DNA of 64,000 bases, taken from NCBI GenBank assembly GCA_002440975.1, contig DJWN01000064.1, forward strand, positions 5,408 to 69,407, written 5' to 3'. Of this stretch, positions 24,388 through 33,825 are shown piece after piece. Within the stretch, counting starts at the first letter, position 1; each line of letters begins with the position of its first letter. The position numbers were made by a program, and so were the translations under genes. The stretch is from Bacteroidales bacterium UBA6229 (GTDB lineage: Bacteria > Bacteroidota > Bacteroidia > Bacteroidales > F082). Under the pieces are notes generated by a model that was not told the origin of the DNA, ran no database searches, and saw only the letters and a program-made list of their open reading frames with translations.

Positions 24388-25716
24388 TTATCTGAAAAGC
24401 TTCATCACATCATTGCCATTGGCAAAAATCAACAAGCCAAAAAGCAATACCATTCCAACTATCTGCGCCACTTCCATAAACTTATCGCTGGGTTTGCGTC
24501 CGGCAATTATCTCGTAGAACAGAAACATCACATGGCCTCCATCAAGTGCCGGGATAGGCAACAGATTCAATACGGCCAGCATAATGGAAAGAAAGGCAGT
24601 GAGCCGCCAGAAACTTTCCCAGTGAAAAACAGGTGGAAAAATGGAACCAATCGAAATAAATCCACCCACACTTTCATAGGCTTTCACTTCGGGTGAGAAT
24701 AAAAGCTTGAGCTGCTTGAGGTAGCCACTTATGCCATCAACAGTTTTCTTTACCCCGGCTGGTATGGCCTGTGCAAAATTGTAATGCGTCTCGCTAAAAT
24801 GGAAGAAATCAGTGAGTTGCTGACTGGGATAAACACCTATCAATCCCTGCTCGGGCACCTGAACATTCAAATCGATTGAGTCGCTGCCTCTTTTTACATT
24901 TATTACAACGTCCTGATTTTTATATTGCTGGATGCCTTCTCTGAAATCCTGAAAATAGCGCATCGAAACACCATTTATTCCCAGAATGGTATCCCCCACT
25001 TTCATGCCTGCCTTTTCGGCCACCGATCCTTCCGAAAAAGCTGCTGCGATAAACGGAATACGAACCGAAAGGAATAGTGGATTATCATGCTTCACAAGTT
25101 GAGCAATGGCATTTTCGGGTAAGGTGAGCGTTTCTCTGACACCATTCCGTTCTATCTCGAGCTGACGGGCGTTTTCAAGAATCATGGTAAGGGGGATTTT
25201 GTTGAAATCTTCTACGTATTCCCCATTCACATTCAGTATTTTGTCGCCGTTACGAAAGCCAAAGGATCGTCCCAGGCTGTCGGTTGCAATGCCATAACGA
25301 TTGGCTTCGGAGGTGGGCAAAAACTGTTCGCCATAAATGCTTAACATTCCGATGTAGATCAAAAAAGCCAGCACCACATTCATCGTCACGCCACCAAGCA
25401 TGATAATCAGGCGCTGCCATGCCGGTTTCGACCTGAATTCGTAGTCTTTGGGTGATTGTTTCATGGCTTCCTTGTCCATCGACTCATCAATCATACCTGA
25501 AATTTTGACATATCCCCCCAAGGGAAGCCAGCCCATGCCGTATTCGGTGCCTTTGTGCTTAAACTTAAAAATAGAAAACCAGGGATCAAAAAAGAGGTAA
25601 AACTTCTCAACACGGGTTTTAAATATCTTTGCTGCGGCAAAATGACCAAATTCGTGTACAATCACCAATATTGACAAGCTTAATAAAAGCTGTATGATTT
25701 TTATTGCTATTTCCAT
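24388..25716 (-). CDS. rseP: RseP-type site-2 membrane metalloprotease
   Basis: This 442-residue RIP metalloprotease shows HEFGH (H21, E22, H25) in the first membrane helix and the C-terminal NLLPIPALDGGHVMF, which supplies the third zinc ligand. PDZ-like segments lie between (VAEKAGMKVGDTILGINGV, GFRNGDKILNVNGEYVEDF). Such proteases cut membrane-embedded anti-sigma factors and signal-peptide remnants. No dxr or sigma-E gene is adjacent, so it appears as a single-gene unit. Confidence 0.92.
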   Translation of the reverse strand: MEIAIKIIQLLLSLSILVIVHEFGHFAAAKIFKTRVEKFYLFFDPWFSIFKFKHKGTEYGMGWLPLGGYVKISGMIDESMDKEAMKQSPKDYEFRSKPAWQRLIIMLGGVTMNVVLAFLIYIGMLSIYGEQFLPTSEANRYGIATDSLGRSFGFRNGDKILNVNGEYVEDFNKIPLTMILENARQLEIERNGVRETLTLPENAIAQLVKHDNPLFLSVRIPFIAAAFSEGSVAEKAGMKVGDTILGINGVSMRYFQDFREGIQQYKNQDVVINVKRGSDSIDLNVQVPEQGLIGVYPSQQLTDFFHFSETHYNFAQAIPAGVKKTVDGISGYLKQLKLLFSPEVKAYESVGGFISIGSIFPPVFHWESFWRLTAFLSIMLAVLNLLPIPALDGGHVMFLFYEIIAGRKPSDKFMEVAQIVGMVLLFGLLIFANGNDVMKLFR

Positions 25717-25913
25717 TTGTTATTAAAAGCTTTTCCTGCTTAATATTTTATTCCTGCTGTAAACATATCTATCAGAAGGATGTTCATTCTATTAAAAGGC
25801 TGCAAGATTACTAAAAAATCTCCGATACCGAATTAATTCCCTCAGTAATTCAGTATTACAATCTGATGTTTTAAATATTTTTATGAGCTGCAAACCTGCC
25901 TTGGATTTATACT

Positions 25914-26810
25914 TTACTCGAAGCCGATATAATCTTCAGGGTTGATTGGCATACCATTGAACCACAGTTCAAAATGCAGATGTGGCCCTGAACTGAGCTC
26001 CCCGGAATCACCAACAATGGCAATTACTTCGCCGGCTTTCACCTGATCACCTTCCGATTTCAACAATACCGCATTGTGTTTATATACCGACAAAAAGTTG
26101 CCAGCATGTTGCAATCCAATCACATAGCCTTTATCCGGGGTCCAGTCAGCAAAAATCACCGTTCCTTCCAGCACTGCTTTAATGGCTTCATTGGCATTGG
26201 AAACGACATCAACGCCAAAATGCTTGTTAGATGGATTAAATTTATTGGTGATCAGCCCTTTGAGTGGAACAAAAAAGTTTGCTGTCTGCATTGCTCTTCT
26301 TCTGCTTTCGGGTAAAAGATTTCCCTGCCCATACAAATTAAAACGCTCGGCTGATTCAAATTCAAGACGCAACAAGCTGTCCTGCTCGCTACGGGTCATG
26401 CGTATGGTATCAATTGCTGAAGTCCGTATCATTCTGACATTAAAAACCGCCTCCAAACTGTCGGATTGGTCATCATATCCGTCAATTATTCTGCGTATAT
26501 TATTGATATACTGATCTTTTTGCCTAAAAACCTGCTCCAGCGAATCAGCTCTTCTAACCATCTCATAAACACGGGAGTTCAGGGTAATATCGGTGTAGCC
26601 TGGTATATACTCTCTGAGTGAAGTAAAAGCGATGATATAAATGGTTATAAAAACCAAAAAAACACTCAAACTCACCAATAAAACAAAGACATTTAGCCTG
26701 CTAAGTCTGAAGCTTAACTTCTCTTCAAAGGTTTCCTCATGAAAAATTACTAACCTGTACTTGTTACGTAACTTTTGATACCACCTTTCCCTTTTTTTGC
26801 CTTTTTGCAT
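25914..26810 (-). CDS. Membrane-anchored M23 peptidase
   Basis: This protein is about 298 residues from the ATG at 26810. The upstream TTG at 26831 falls inside the -7 element and is rejected. A basic cytoplasmic start is followed by one membrane helix (VFVLLVSLSVFLVFITIYIIAF), a coiled-coil stretch (~70-150) and a C-terminal LytM domain. The complete zinc set is visible (HFGVDVV, SVYKHNAVLL, GPHLHFELW). It probably trims peptidoglycan during growth or division. The architecture matches a family common in Bacteroidota. Confidence 0.88.
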   Translation of the reverse strand: MQKGKKRERWYQKLRNKYRLVIFHEETFEEKLSFRLSRLNVFVLLVSLSVFLVFITIYIIAFTSLREYIPGYTDITLNSRVYEMVRRADSLEQVFRQKDQYINNIRRIIDGYDDQSDSLEAVFNVRMIRTSAIDTIRMTRSEQDSLLRLEFESAERFNLYGQGNLLPESRRRAMQTANFFVPLKGLITNKFNPSNKHFGVDVVSNANEAIKAVLEGTVIFADWTPDKGYVIGLQHAGNFLSVYKHNAVLLKSEGDQVKAGEVIAIVGDSGELSSGPHLHFELWFNGMPINPEDYIGFE

Positions 26811-26828
26811 AGCACTGGTTTTCGGTTG

Positions 26829-26836
26829 CAAAAGTA
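26829..26836 (-). promoter_or_regulatory. Promoter -7 element for the M23 peptidase gene
   Basis: TACTTTTG on the minus strand lies 18 bases upstream of the preferred ATG, with TTA (one mismatch from TTG) at 19-nt spacing. Confidence 0.5.
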
Positions 26837-26977
26837 ATCGAAAAAACTAAGTTCATAAATTAAAGGAAATCTACTAACACCGGATATCTAATTGATCTCA
26901 TTGGCTTTCAATATAAATTTTTTAGGTATTTGCCCAGAATCCTCCTATCAAATAATAGTCCTATAACTTGATTTACT

Positions 26978-26985
26978 TACTTTTG
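26978..26985 (+). promoter_or_regulatory. Promoter -7 element for sprE/porW
   Basis: TACTTTTG lies 71 bases upstream of the ATG in the divergent intergenic region. TAG, one mismatch from TTG, is at 19-nt spacing. Confidence 0.45.
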
Positions 26986-27056
26986 CAACTTCAATCCTTG
27001 AAAAAGAAAAACACCTTAAGCATCATTGCTTATAATATTTTGCGGTAAGTTTAGTT

Positions 27057-29717
27057 ATGGTAAATAAAAATTTCGCTGTGCCAAAAAACCGATTCACCTT
27101 TTTAAAACTGATCATAATTGCTTTCGTTTTTTTAGGTTTAGGTGCCTGTTCTACTAAAAAAAACACCTGGACAAGACGTGTTTATCATAACATCACCAGC
27201 AAATACAATGTTTATTGGAATGGCAACGAAAGCTTAAAAGATGGCCTAAAAACACTCAACGAACAGACAAAAGATGATTATCTGCGTGTGTTAAGAGTTT
27301 ATAACTATGGCACAAAAAATAATGCCCAGCGCATCTATCAACCCATGGACAGAGCCATTCAGAAAGGCTCAATTGGTGTTCAGCGTCACTCGATGAAATT
27401 TGGCAACAAAGAATATGTTCGGTGGATCGACGACAGCTACCTGATGATGGGTAAGGCTCATTTTTATAAACAGGATTACATCAGTGCCCGGCGTACTTTT
27501 GATTTCGTTTCGAGTCAGTATAGCAATAACGACATCAAATTCACAGCCGATCTTTGGTTGGCAAAAACATATATTCAACTGGAGCAGTACGAAAAAGCCG
27601 AGCCCATGTTGCGAGCATTGGATGCTGCCTGGCGCGACCGCGAAATGCCTGCCGAGGTTCGGCGAAACCTTGAGTTAGTTTGGGCCGACTATTACATTGA
27701 TCGCGAAAATTATGATGAAGCGGTAATTCACCTGAAAAGAGGCATCTTCAACAGCAACGACAAACAGCTCAAAACCAGAGCCATGTTTATACTGGGGCAG
27801 ATTTACGAACGACAAGGCGACCTGGCTGCTGCAACAGAACAATTTAAAACTGTAATCAAACGCAATCCTGACTATACGCTGGCATTTGAAGCCAGGATCA
27901 ATCTGGCCAAAGCCTTTGATGCCAATCAGGGCGACAGCAAACAGATCATCAAAATCCTGAATAAAATGTTGCGGGATGAAAAAAATGAAGAATATCAAGA
28001 TCGCATCTATTATGCACTGGCCGAAATAGCCCTGAAAGAAAACCGGCACGAAGACGCCATCGAGCTGTTACAAAAATCTGTGGCTGTGAGTACTGTCAAC
28101 AAAAGCCAGCAAGCTACCTCGGCACTATTGGTGGCAGGATTGCTCTTCGACAGGCTGAAATATGTTCCGGCACAAGCTTATTACGACACGGCAGTAAGTG
28201 CACTTCCGTTGGATTATCCCGGCTACGACAGCATCAACAACCGGGCAGGCGTATTACAGGAACTGGTTGAAAATTTGGTGATAGTACAAACACAGGACAG
28301 CCTCTTGCGACTGGCAACCATGGATTCTGTGTTGCGCAACAAGATAATCGATGGTATTATTGCGGATTATATCGAAGAAGAAAAACGACTCAAGGAAGAA
28401 GAACGTTTGGAAGAACAAATGGCCTTGTTGCCAGGTACACGCGAACCGCAAAATACTCTGGAACAATCCACTGAATGGTATTTCTACAACCCTAACACCC
28501 TGAGCTTTGGATATACAGAATTTCTTAGAAAATGGGGCCGCCGCAAACTGGAAGATAACTGGCGCATCAGCGACAAACAAAGTATTAGTTTTGATGACGG
28601 AGGAATGGAAATAACTGCAGACAGCGAAACCGCCATTGCCGACAGCGCAGCAGCCAGCCTCACACCACGCGATCGCACCTATTACCTTGCAGAATTGCCC
28701 CTTACTGAAGAACAACAGGCAAACGCGAATAATAACATTGCAGAAGCACTTAATAACTTGGGTTTCATCTATATGGAGAGCTTAAACGACATCCCTGAAG
28801 CCATCAACGCCTATACTTCACTGAATACCAGATATCCTGAAAATGAATACCGTCTGCCTTCGCTTTACGCACTCTATAAGCTTCACAAAGAAAAACAAGA
28901 GGCTGAAGCGGCTGAAAACTACAAGCTAACCATCATCCAGGATTACCCTGATTCGGACTATGCGCAGGTATTACTCGATCCGGATTATTTTGTGAAAAAA
29001 GCTACTGCTCAAGGCGAATCAGCTGCCTTTTACGAAAGAACCTACGATGCCTACAAAGCCGGACAATACTTCAGGGTTGTGATGAATGCTGATCGGGCTG
29101 CGCAATTGTACCCCAACGACACTACACTTTTGCCGCGCTTTGCCTTTTTACGTGCCGTTGCCTCAGGCAGGCTCGAAGTAGTCGATACGATGGCTGTGGC
29201 TTTGGATAAACTTATCAAAACCTATCCGCAAAGTAGTGTAACACCTCTGGCGCAGGATATTCTGAGAAATATTGGTAAAACCTACGAGCTTAGTGTGGAA
29301 GTTGAAATTCCGGAAGATGAAACAGTTGCTGTTGCAGCTCCGGAATCACCTTATATCGTTAACAAACAATCTCAATACATGGTAATGTTGGTGTGCAAAA
29401 CAGCTAAAATTCGCATTGATCCGCTCAAAGTAAGGCTTTCTGATTTTAACCAGCGCGAATTCAGCATTCAAAGCCTAATGATAAAAAATCTGGTACTCGA
29501 CAAAGACTATTCCCTGATAACTGTTGGAAATTTTACAAATCGTGATGCGGCTATTGACTATTTTGAGGTACTCACACAATCAGATTATGTGTTGGGAGGC
29601 ATGAATAAAGCAGATTACAGCATTTATCCCATTTCACTTACAAATTATCCCATTTTTTACCGAAACAAAGACATCGATGAATATGCACGCTTTTGGAACT
29701 CAATAACTCCAAAATAG
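27057..29717 (+). CDS. sprE: SprE/PorW-type T9SS TPR lipoprotein
   Basis: This 886-residue lipoprotein (LGLGACSTKKNTWTRRVYHNITSKYN begins the mature part) has the SprE/PorW start, with the conserved YHNITSKYNVYWNG, followed by many TPR helices (YISARRTFDFVSSQYSNND, YEKAEPMLRALD, DEAVIHLKRGIF, DLAAATEQFKTVIKRNPDY). A second TPR group lies near 560-640, and a C-terminal domain (VMLVCKTAKIRIDPLKVRLSDFN) closes it. SprE/PorW is required for T9SS function and links the inner motor to the outer-membrane translocon. It is 4.7 kb from the porP-gldN cluster, as in many Bacteroidota. Confidence 0.9.
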   Translation: MVNKNFAVPKNRFTFLKLIIIAFVFLGLGACSTKKNTWTRRVYHNITSKYNVYWNGNESLKDGLKTLNEQTKDDYLRVLRVYNYGTKNNAQRIYQPMDRAIQKGSIGVQRHSMKFGNKEYVRWIDDSYLMMGKAHFYKQDYISARRTFDFVSSQYSNNDIKFTADLWLAKTYIQLEQYEKAEPMLRALDAAWRDREMPAEVRRNLELVWADYYIDRENYDEAVIHLKRGIFNSNDKQLKTRAMFILGQIYERQGDLAAATEQFKTVIKRNPDYTLAFEARINLAKAFDANQGDSKQIIKILNKMLRDEKNEEYQDRIYYALAEIALKENRHEDAIELLQKSVAVSTVNKSQQATSALLVAGLLFDRLKYVPAQAYYDTAVSALPLDYPGYDSINNRAGVLQELVENLVIVQTQDSLLRLATMDSVLRNKIIDGIIADYIEEEKRLKEEERLEEQMALLPGTREPQNTLEQSTEWYFYNPNTLSFGYTEFLRKWGRRKLEDNWRISDKQSISFDDGGMEITADSETAIADSAAASLTPRDRTYYLAELPLTEEQQANANNNIAEALNNLGFIYMESLNDIPEAINAYTSLNTRYPENEYRLPSLYALYKLHKEKQEAEAAENYKLTIIQDYPDSDYAQVLLDPDYFVKKATAQGESAAFYERTYDAYKAGQYFRVVMNADRAAQLYPNDTTLLPRFAFLRAVASGRLEVVDTMAVALDKLIKTYPQSSVTPLAQDILRNIGKTYELSVEVEIPEDETVAVAAPESPYIVNKQSQYMVMLVCKTAKIRIDPLKVRLSDFNQREFSIQSLMIKNLVLDKDYSLITVGNFTNRDAAIDYFEVLTQSDYVLGGMNKADYSIYPISLTNYPIFYRNKDIDEYARFWNSITPK

Positions 29718-29744
29718 ATCAGCAATTCAATCGGGTAAAAAAAC

Positions 29745-29752
29745 TACTTTTG
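29745..29752 (+). promoter_or_regulatory. Promoter -7 element for the bactofilin gene
   Basis: TACTTTTG lies 23 bases upstream of the bactofilin ATG. No -33 TTG is at ideal spacing. Confidence 0.45.
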
Positions 29753-29775
29753 TATTCAAAAAAATACAAAGATTG

Positions 29776-30147
29776 ATGAAGCATCCTAAATCCGGACACG
29801 ATTCAACAACCCGCAACCTGATTGGTAACGAAGCGATTATAAAAGGCGATATTCAGTCGTCTGGCGATATTCGAATTGACGGAACAGTAATTGGAACGTT
29901 ACGCTCCAATGGCAAGATAGTAATCGGCCAGAGTGGAAATGTATCAGGCGAACTGGAATGTAAACAAGCCGATATCTCGGGTAAGGTGAAAGCAAATTTA
30001 AAGGTAGAAGAACTAACCGTACTGAAAGCCACAGCCATATTCGAAGGTGAGTTAACTACCCAAAAATTATCTATTGAGGTTGGAGCACAGTTCAGCGGAA
30101 AATGCGAAATGAAGCAGACCGCACCTGATGAAAAAAAACAAAAATAA
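29776..30147 (+). CDS. Bactofilin-type polymer-forming cytoskeletal protein
   Basis: This 123-residue protein has the right-handed beta-helix pattern of bactofilins: NEAIIKGDIQSSGDIRIDG, VIGTLRSNGKIVIGQSG, VSGELECKQADISGKVKA and IFEGELTTQKLSIEVGAQFSG. Bactofilins polymerise without nucleotide at the membrane and organise cell shape or envelope machinery. The ATG at 29776 is preferred over the TTG just before it. The gene follows sprE and overlaps the next gene by 20 bases, an arrangement I recall from other members of the phylum. Confidence 0.9.
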   Translation: MKHPKSGHDSTTRNLIGNEAIIKGDIQSSGDIRIDGTVIGTLRSNGKIVIGQSGNVSGELECKQADISGKVKANLKVEELTVLKATAIFEGELTTQKLSIEVGAQFSGKCEMKQTAPDEKKQK

Positions 30148-30346
30148 ACCTGGTGATTATCTGAATGCTTATGCCCGTTATTCCTCACTGGCCTTTCAGA
30201 TGCTGTTCATCATTTTGGCTGGCGTTTTTGGTGGCCTGAAACTTGATGAAGGGTTACAATGGCGTTTCCCTGTTTTTACTGTAGTAGTATCGTTATTAGC
30301 CGTGGCGTTGGCTATCTATTTTGCCATAAAAGATTTTTTGAAATAA
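30128..30346 (+). CDS. AtpZ/AtpI-family small membrane protein
   Basis: This 72-residue protein has two membrane helices (LAFQMLFIILAGVFGGLKLD and VFTVVVSLLAVALAIYFAI), as in the AtpZ/AtpI accessory proteins usually encoded at the head of F0F1 ATP synthase operons. It overlaps the bactofilin gene by 20 bases and precedes a four-helix protein. The ATP synthase genes expected after this pair are absent; a DUF4421 gene follows instead. Confidence 0.75.
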   Translation: MKKNKNKPGDYLNAYARYSSLAFQMLFIILAGVFGGLKLDEGLQWRFPVFTVVVSLLAVALAIYFAIKDFLK

Positions 30347-30359
30347 AAAGTTCCGTTTT

Positions 30360-30737
30360 ATGAACAACGATTTCCGTATTTTTTTGATCAGGAACCTGCT
30401 TGCTGCCGGTTTTGCGGCTATAATCAGCTTTTTGGTTTTCAATCAGCTACCCGATAGATACACCAGCCAGGCCTGGCCTTATCTTCTGATCTTTTTCACC
30501 CTGGGCAATTTGGGGTTGTTTATGCTTTATCAACGGGCCAAAGAAAAAAAACTGAGCAGCTTCGCTAATTTTTTTATGGTGGCAACTTTCCTTAAACTAC
30601 TTGTCTATCTGGCCATTATTACCGTTTATCTGCTTTACAATCGTGATGAAGCTGTTCCTTTTTTACTTAGCTTTTTCATTTACTATATTATCTTTACTGC
30701 ATTAGAAGTAAATGCCGTTACAAAAAAATCAAATTGA
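30360..30737 (+). CDS. Four-helix membrane protein of the atpI neighbourhood
   Basis: This 125-residue protein has four predicted membrane helices (NLLAAGFAAIISFLVF, WPYLLIFFTLGNLGLFMLY, FFMVATFLKLLVYLAIITVYLLY, FLLSFFIYYIIFTALEV). I recognise it only by position: similar unnamed proteins sit between atpI-like genes and atpB in Bacteroidota and may help rotor-ring assembly. No atpB follows here. Function is unknown. Confidence 0.7.
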   Translation: MNNDFRIFLIRNLLAAGFAAIISFLVFNQLPDRYTSQAWPYLLIFFTLGNLGLFMLYQRAKEKKLSSFANFFMVATFLKLLVYLAIITVYLLYNRDEAVPFLLSFFIYYIIFTALEVNAVTKKSN

Positions 30738-30757
30738 TGTTTTAGGCCGGATCAACC

Positions 30758-31759
30758 ATGACAAAACATTTACCCGTTGCAATTGTGATCTTTAGTTTGA
30801 TTGTATTTGCTACACCAATTTTTGCACAGCCAGACACTGCTTACATCAAAGATAACAAGGATATTCTAACCGTTCGGATATATGGCATGTACGAATCAAT
30901 AAACCTCGAAATAAGCCCGGTAAGTAATAGCACGGAATTAATATACCGACCAAACAGCCCGCAACATATTGGCCTAGCGGGTTTTTACAAATGGTTCGGG
31001 CTTGGATTGACAATACAAACGCCCATCCCGGCAAACGACAAAGACATTTATGGCACTTCTTCCTCCGTTGATTTGCGAGTAAACACTTATGGCTCATGGA
31101 TTAATGCCGAACTGGCCTATGCCAACTACAAAGGTTTTTATCTGGAAAACAGTCCTCAGATTGTTGAAAACTTCAAAAGTGGTGATCCATATCTGCAACG
31201 CCCCGATCTGGATATCAGCAGCATAAGTGGAATATTTTATCTCGTTCCCAATCATCACAGACATTCATTCAGAGCAGCTTACATCCAAAATGAATACCAG
31301 CGAAAAAGTGCAGGTTCTTTATTAATTGCTCCGGCTTTTCAAATAAACCGCTTGCAGGCGCAAAGCAGCCTGATACCAGACGAATATGCCAATCAATACG
31401 AGATTTACGAAGAAGACAAATTGGTTAGAGGCAGGTTTAATTTTGTGGGAATTTTTGCCGGTTATTCCTATTCTCTGGTATTTCTAAAACGGTTTTATGT
31501 AAATCTGGCATTGTTGCCGGGAGCATTTTTACAGTATTACGACTATCATACCGAAACAGAGCACTACAACCGAAACAAAGCCTATTTTTTATGGACATCC
31601 CGTTTTGCTGCCGGCTACAACGGTAAAAAATGGTTTGCAGGAATGGGTGGAGTAAGTGGTTTTAACAATCCTGTATTGCCCTTAAACACTTCGGCTTATG
31701 CACTTGGCGTTGAACAATTTAGATTCTGGATTGGAACCCGCATCAACATCAAAAAATAG
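30758..31759 (+). CDS. DUF4421 family outer-membrane protein
   Basis: This 333-residue protein has a signal peptide (VAIVIFSLIVFATPIFAQ) and a body of alternating strands rich in Tyr and Asn. Motifs include IRIYGMYESI-like strands near the N-terminus, YRPNSPQHIGLAGFYKWFGLG, LQRPDLDISS, RHSFRAAYIQNEYQRKSAGS and a C-terminal FRFWIGTRIN strand. It matches DUF4421, a Bacteroidota barrel family of unknown function. It is 20 bases after the four-helix gene and may be cotranscribed with it. Confidence 0.75.
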   Translation: MTKHLPVAIVIFSLIVFATPIFAQPDTAYIKDNKDILTVRIYGMYESINLEISPVSNSTELIYRPNSPQHIGLAGFYKWFGLGLTIQTPIPANDKDIYGTSSSVDLRVNTYGSWINAELAYANYKGFYLENSPQIVENFKSGDPYLQRPDLDISSISGIFYLVPNHHRHSFRAAYIQNEYQRKSAGSLLIAPAFQINRLQAQSSLIPDEYANQYEIYEEDKLVRGRFNFVGIFAGYSYSLVFLKRFYVNLALLPGAFLQYYDYHTETEHYNRNKAYFLWTSRFAAGYNGKKWFAGMGGVSGFNNPVLPLNTSAYALGVEQFRFWIGTRINIKK

Positions 31760-31836
31760 CCAGAAATCAGATTTCATAATTTTTTAAAAAAAGTTTATTC
31801 CTGATAGCAAATCAAATGCTTTTCCACATAAAAGCG

Positions 31837-31844
31837 TACTTTTG
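31837..31844 (+). promoter_or_regulatory. Promoter -7 element for queD-folE
   Basis: TACTTTTG lies 29 bases upstream of the preferred queD ATG. No clear -33 element is visible. Confidence 0.45.
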
Positions 31845-31873
31845 TGGCCTGATAATACTAATTGCCGGATTCT

Positions 31874-32287
31874 ATGATCTTCATCACCCGAAGAGAACGT
31901 TTTAATGCAGCCCATCGTTTATTCAGAGCAGACTTTAGTGATGAAAAAAATGCTGAAGTCTTTGGTAAATGCTCCAACCCAAACTGGCATGGCCACAATT
32001 ACGAACTCTTCGTCACGATAAAAGGTGAGGTAAATCCCGAAACCGGTTTTTTAATAAATCTGAAACTGCTTAGCAAAATCATTCGGGAAAAGGTTACCGA
32101 TCAGATCGATCACAAAAACATCAACCTGGAAGTGCTTTTCATGCAAGGTAAGTTTGCTTCAACCGAGATGCTGGCGATGGCAATCTGGGATCAGCTCGAA
32201 GCCAGTATCAATACCCTTGGTGCTGCCTTGCACTGCATAAAATTGTACGAATCCGAAAATAATTATGTGGAATATTATGGCCATTAA
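31874..32287 (+). CDS. queD: 6-pyruvoyl-tetrahydropterin synthase / 6-carboxytetrahydropterin synthase
   Basis: This 137-residue T-fold enzyme shows the zinc and active-site pattern RFNAAHRLF, CSNPNWHGHNYEL, the catalytic stretch DHKNIN and the terminal LYESENNYVEYYG. QueD makes 6-carboxy-tetrahydropterin from dihydroneopterin triphosphate for queuosine; close relatives act in biopterin synthesis. The next gene encodes GTP cyclohydrolase I, which supplies the substrate. The ATG at 31874 is preferred over an upstream TTG that adds four residues outside the fold. The exact product (queuosine or pterin) is not decided by sequence. Confidence 0.85.
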   Translation: MIFITRRERFNAAHRLFRADFSDEKNAEVFGKCSNPNWHGHNYELFVTIKGEVNPETGFLINLKLLSKIIREKVTDQIDHKNINLEVLFMQGKFASTEMLAMAIWDQLEASINTLGAALHCIKLYESENNYVEYYGH

Positions 32288-32314
32288 ACATTCCTGGATC
32301 AAAGTGAAATCATC

Positions 32315-32935
32315 ATGAAAGAAGCACCTAAAGCATTACTTGGCTACGAAAAAATTGAAAAATTTGCACCTAAAAAACTTGCACAACTCGAGAAACACTA
32401 CAGAGCCATCCTCGAATTGATTGGCGAAAACCCTGAAAGAGAAGGCCTACAGAATACACCTCGCAGAGTAGCCAAATCCATACAGTTTCTTACCCAGGGT
32501 TATGATCACGATCCGCGTGAAATACTGCTCTCGGCTAAGTTTAAGGAAGATTACCGCGAAATGGTGATCGTAAAAGACATCGAGATTTTTTCGCTCTGCG
32601 AGCATCATATGATACCATTCATTGGTAAGGCACATGTAGGTTACATTCCCAATGGCTATATCACCGGATTAAGCAAAATTGCCCGTGTGGTTGAGGCTTA
32701 TTCGCGCAGGCTTCAGGTGCAGGAACGGCTTACCACACAAATCAAGGAAGCCATTCAGGAAGCCCTTAATCCGCTTGGCGTTGCGGTGGTGATAGAGGCA
32801 CGGCATTTGTGCATGTCGATGCGCGGCATTCAAAAGCAAAGCTCAGTTACCACTACTTCTGATTTCACAGGAGCTTTTCAAAAAGCCGAAACCAGATCAG
32901 AGTTTATCAGCTTGATCGGTTCAAAACTTCACTAA
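32315..32935 (+). CDS. folE: GTP cyclohydrolase I
   Basis: This 206-residue protein is a type I GTP cyclohydrolase: [17 protein letters not shown], the zinc cysteine in [43 protein letters not shown], and [18 protein letters not shown] with the second zinc cysteine. It converts GTP to dihydroneopterin triphosphate, the first step to folate, pterins and queuosine. It lies 27 bases after queD and is probably in the same transcript. Confidence 0.95.
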   Translation: MKEAPKALLGYEKIEKFAPKKLAQLEKHYRAILELIGENPEREGLQNTPRRVAKSIQFLTQGYDHDPREILLSAKFKEDYREMVIVKDIEIFSLCEHHMIPFIGKAHVGYIPNGYITGLSKIARVVEAYSRRLQVQERLTTQIKEAIQEALNPLGVAVVIEARHLCMSMRGIQKQSSVTTTSDFTGAFQKAETRSEFISLIGSKLH

Positions 32936-32965
32936 AGTTTAACTTTATCAATTGTAATAAATACT

Positions 32966-33691
32966 ATGAATCAACTAAATCCTTCATTCACTTCAGAAAC
33001 TGCCTTTAAGTCGCAGGCAGTGGCAAAAACATTTCTGGCCAATGTATTCAGCTGGATGTTTTTGGCTTTGGCAATAACTGCTCTGGTAGCCTATATTTTT
33101 GCCGGTAACGAATCATTTCTTCAGTTTATGTACAATACCGAAACCGGAAGTATAACCCTCGGTGGGTGGATAATAATGTTGGCTCCGTTAGGCATGGTTT
33201 TTTGGATGTCGATGGGTTTCGCCAGGATGAGTGCACAATCGCTTTCACTGATCTTTTTGCTTTATTCGATACTGATGGGCCTGAGCCTTAGCTTTATATT
33301 TTTGGCCTTTACAGGAGCATCCATTGCCAAAACATTTGTGATAACCAGTGGCATGTATGGGGCGATGGCCTTTGTTGGTTACACAACCAAAACAGACCTC
33401 AGCCGCTTTGGCTCGCTTATGATGATGGGACTAATTGGCATTATCCTTGCCACTGTTGTAAACTTTTTTCTCAAAAGTCCTGCAATGGATTATATCATTA
33501 GTTTTATTGGCGTGCTGGTATTTACAGGGCTTACAGCTTACGATGTACAAAAGCTGAAACGCATAGGTACCTCAGCCACAGAACAAGGTGACACCCTGCG
33601 AAAAGTTACGATAATGGGTGCCTTGACACTTTATCTCGATTTTATCAATTTATTCTTATTTTTGCTGCGCTTTTTTGGTAATCGCAGATAA
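32966..33691 (+). CDS. Bax inhibitor-1/YccA family membrane protein
   Basis: This 241-residue protein has seven membrane helices typical of the BI-1/TMBIM family (FLANVFSWMFLALAITALVA, FVITSGMYGAMAFVGYTTKTDLSRFGS in two blocks, GVLVFTGLTAYDVQKLK). The family's paired acidic site lies near the sixth/seventh helices (AYDVQ, YLDFINLF). Bacterial members leak calcium or protons in a pH-dependent way or interact with FtsH. No partner gene is evident; it is 30 bases after folE. Confidence 0.88.
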   Translation: MNQLNPSFTSETAFKSQAVAKTFLANVFSWMFLALAITALVAYIFAGNESFLQFMYNTETGSITLGGWIIMLAPLGMVFWMSMGFARMSAQSLSLIFLLYSILMGLSLSFIFLAFTGASIAKTFVITSGMYGAMAFVGYTTKTDLSRFGSLMMMGLIGIILATVVNFFLKSPAMDYIISFIGVLVFTGLTAYDVQKLKRIGTSATEQGDTLRKVTIMGALTLYLDFINLFLFLLRFFGNRR

Positions 33692-33825
33692 TGCATATTT
33701 TCCATAAAAACACATAAATCTCTTAATAACAATACTTTAAATAAGTTTTTGATTTCGATCAGAAAATTAAAGACAAAAGAGGGTATCACATTATCACCCA
33801 ATAAGAGACAAATCAAAATTTAAAC

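Noticed and set aside
32315..32935. queD-folE as a special pterin pathway tied to the RRE operon
   Set aside because: They are 24 kb away with their own promoter and are ordinary queuosine/folate genes.
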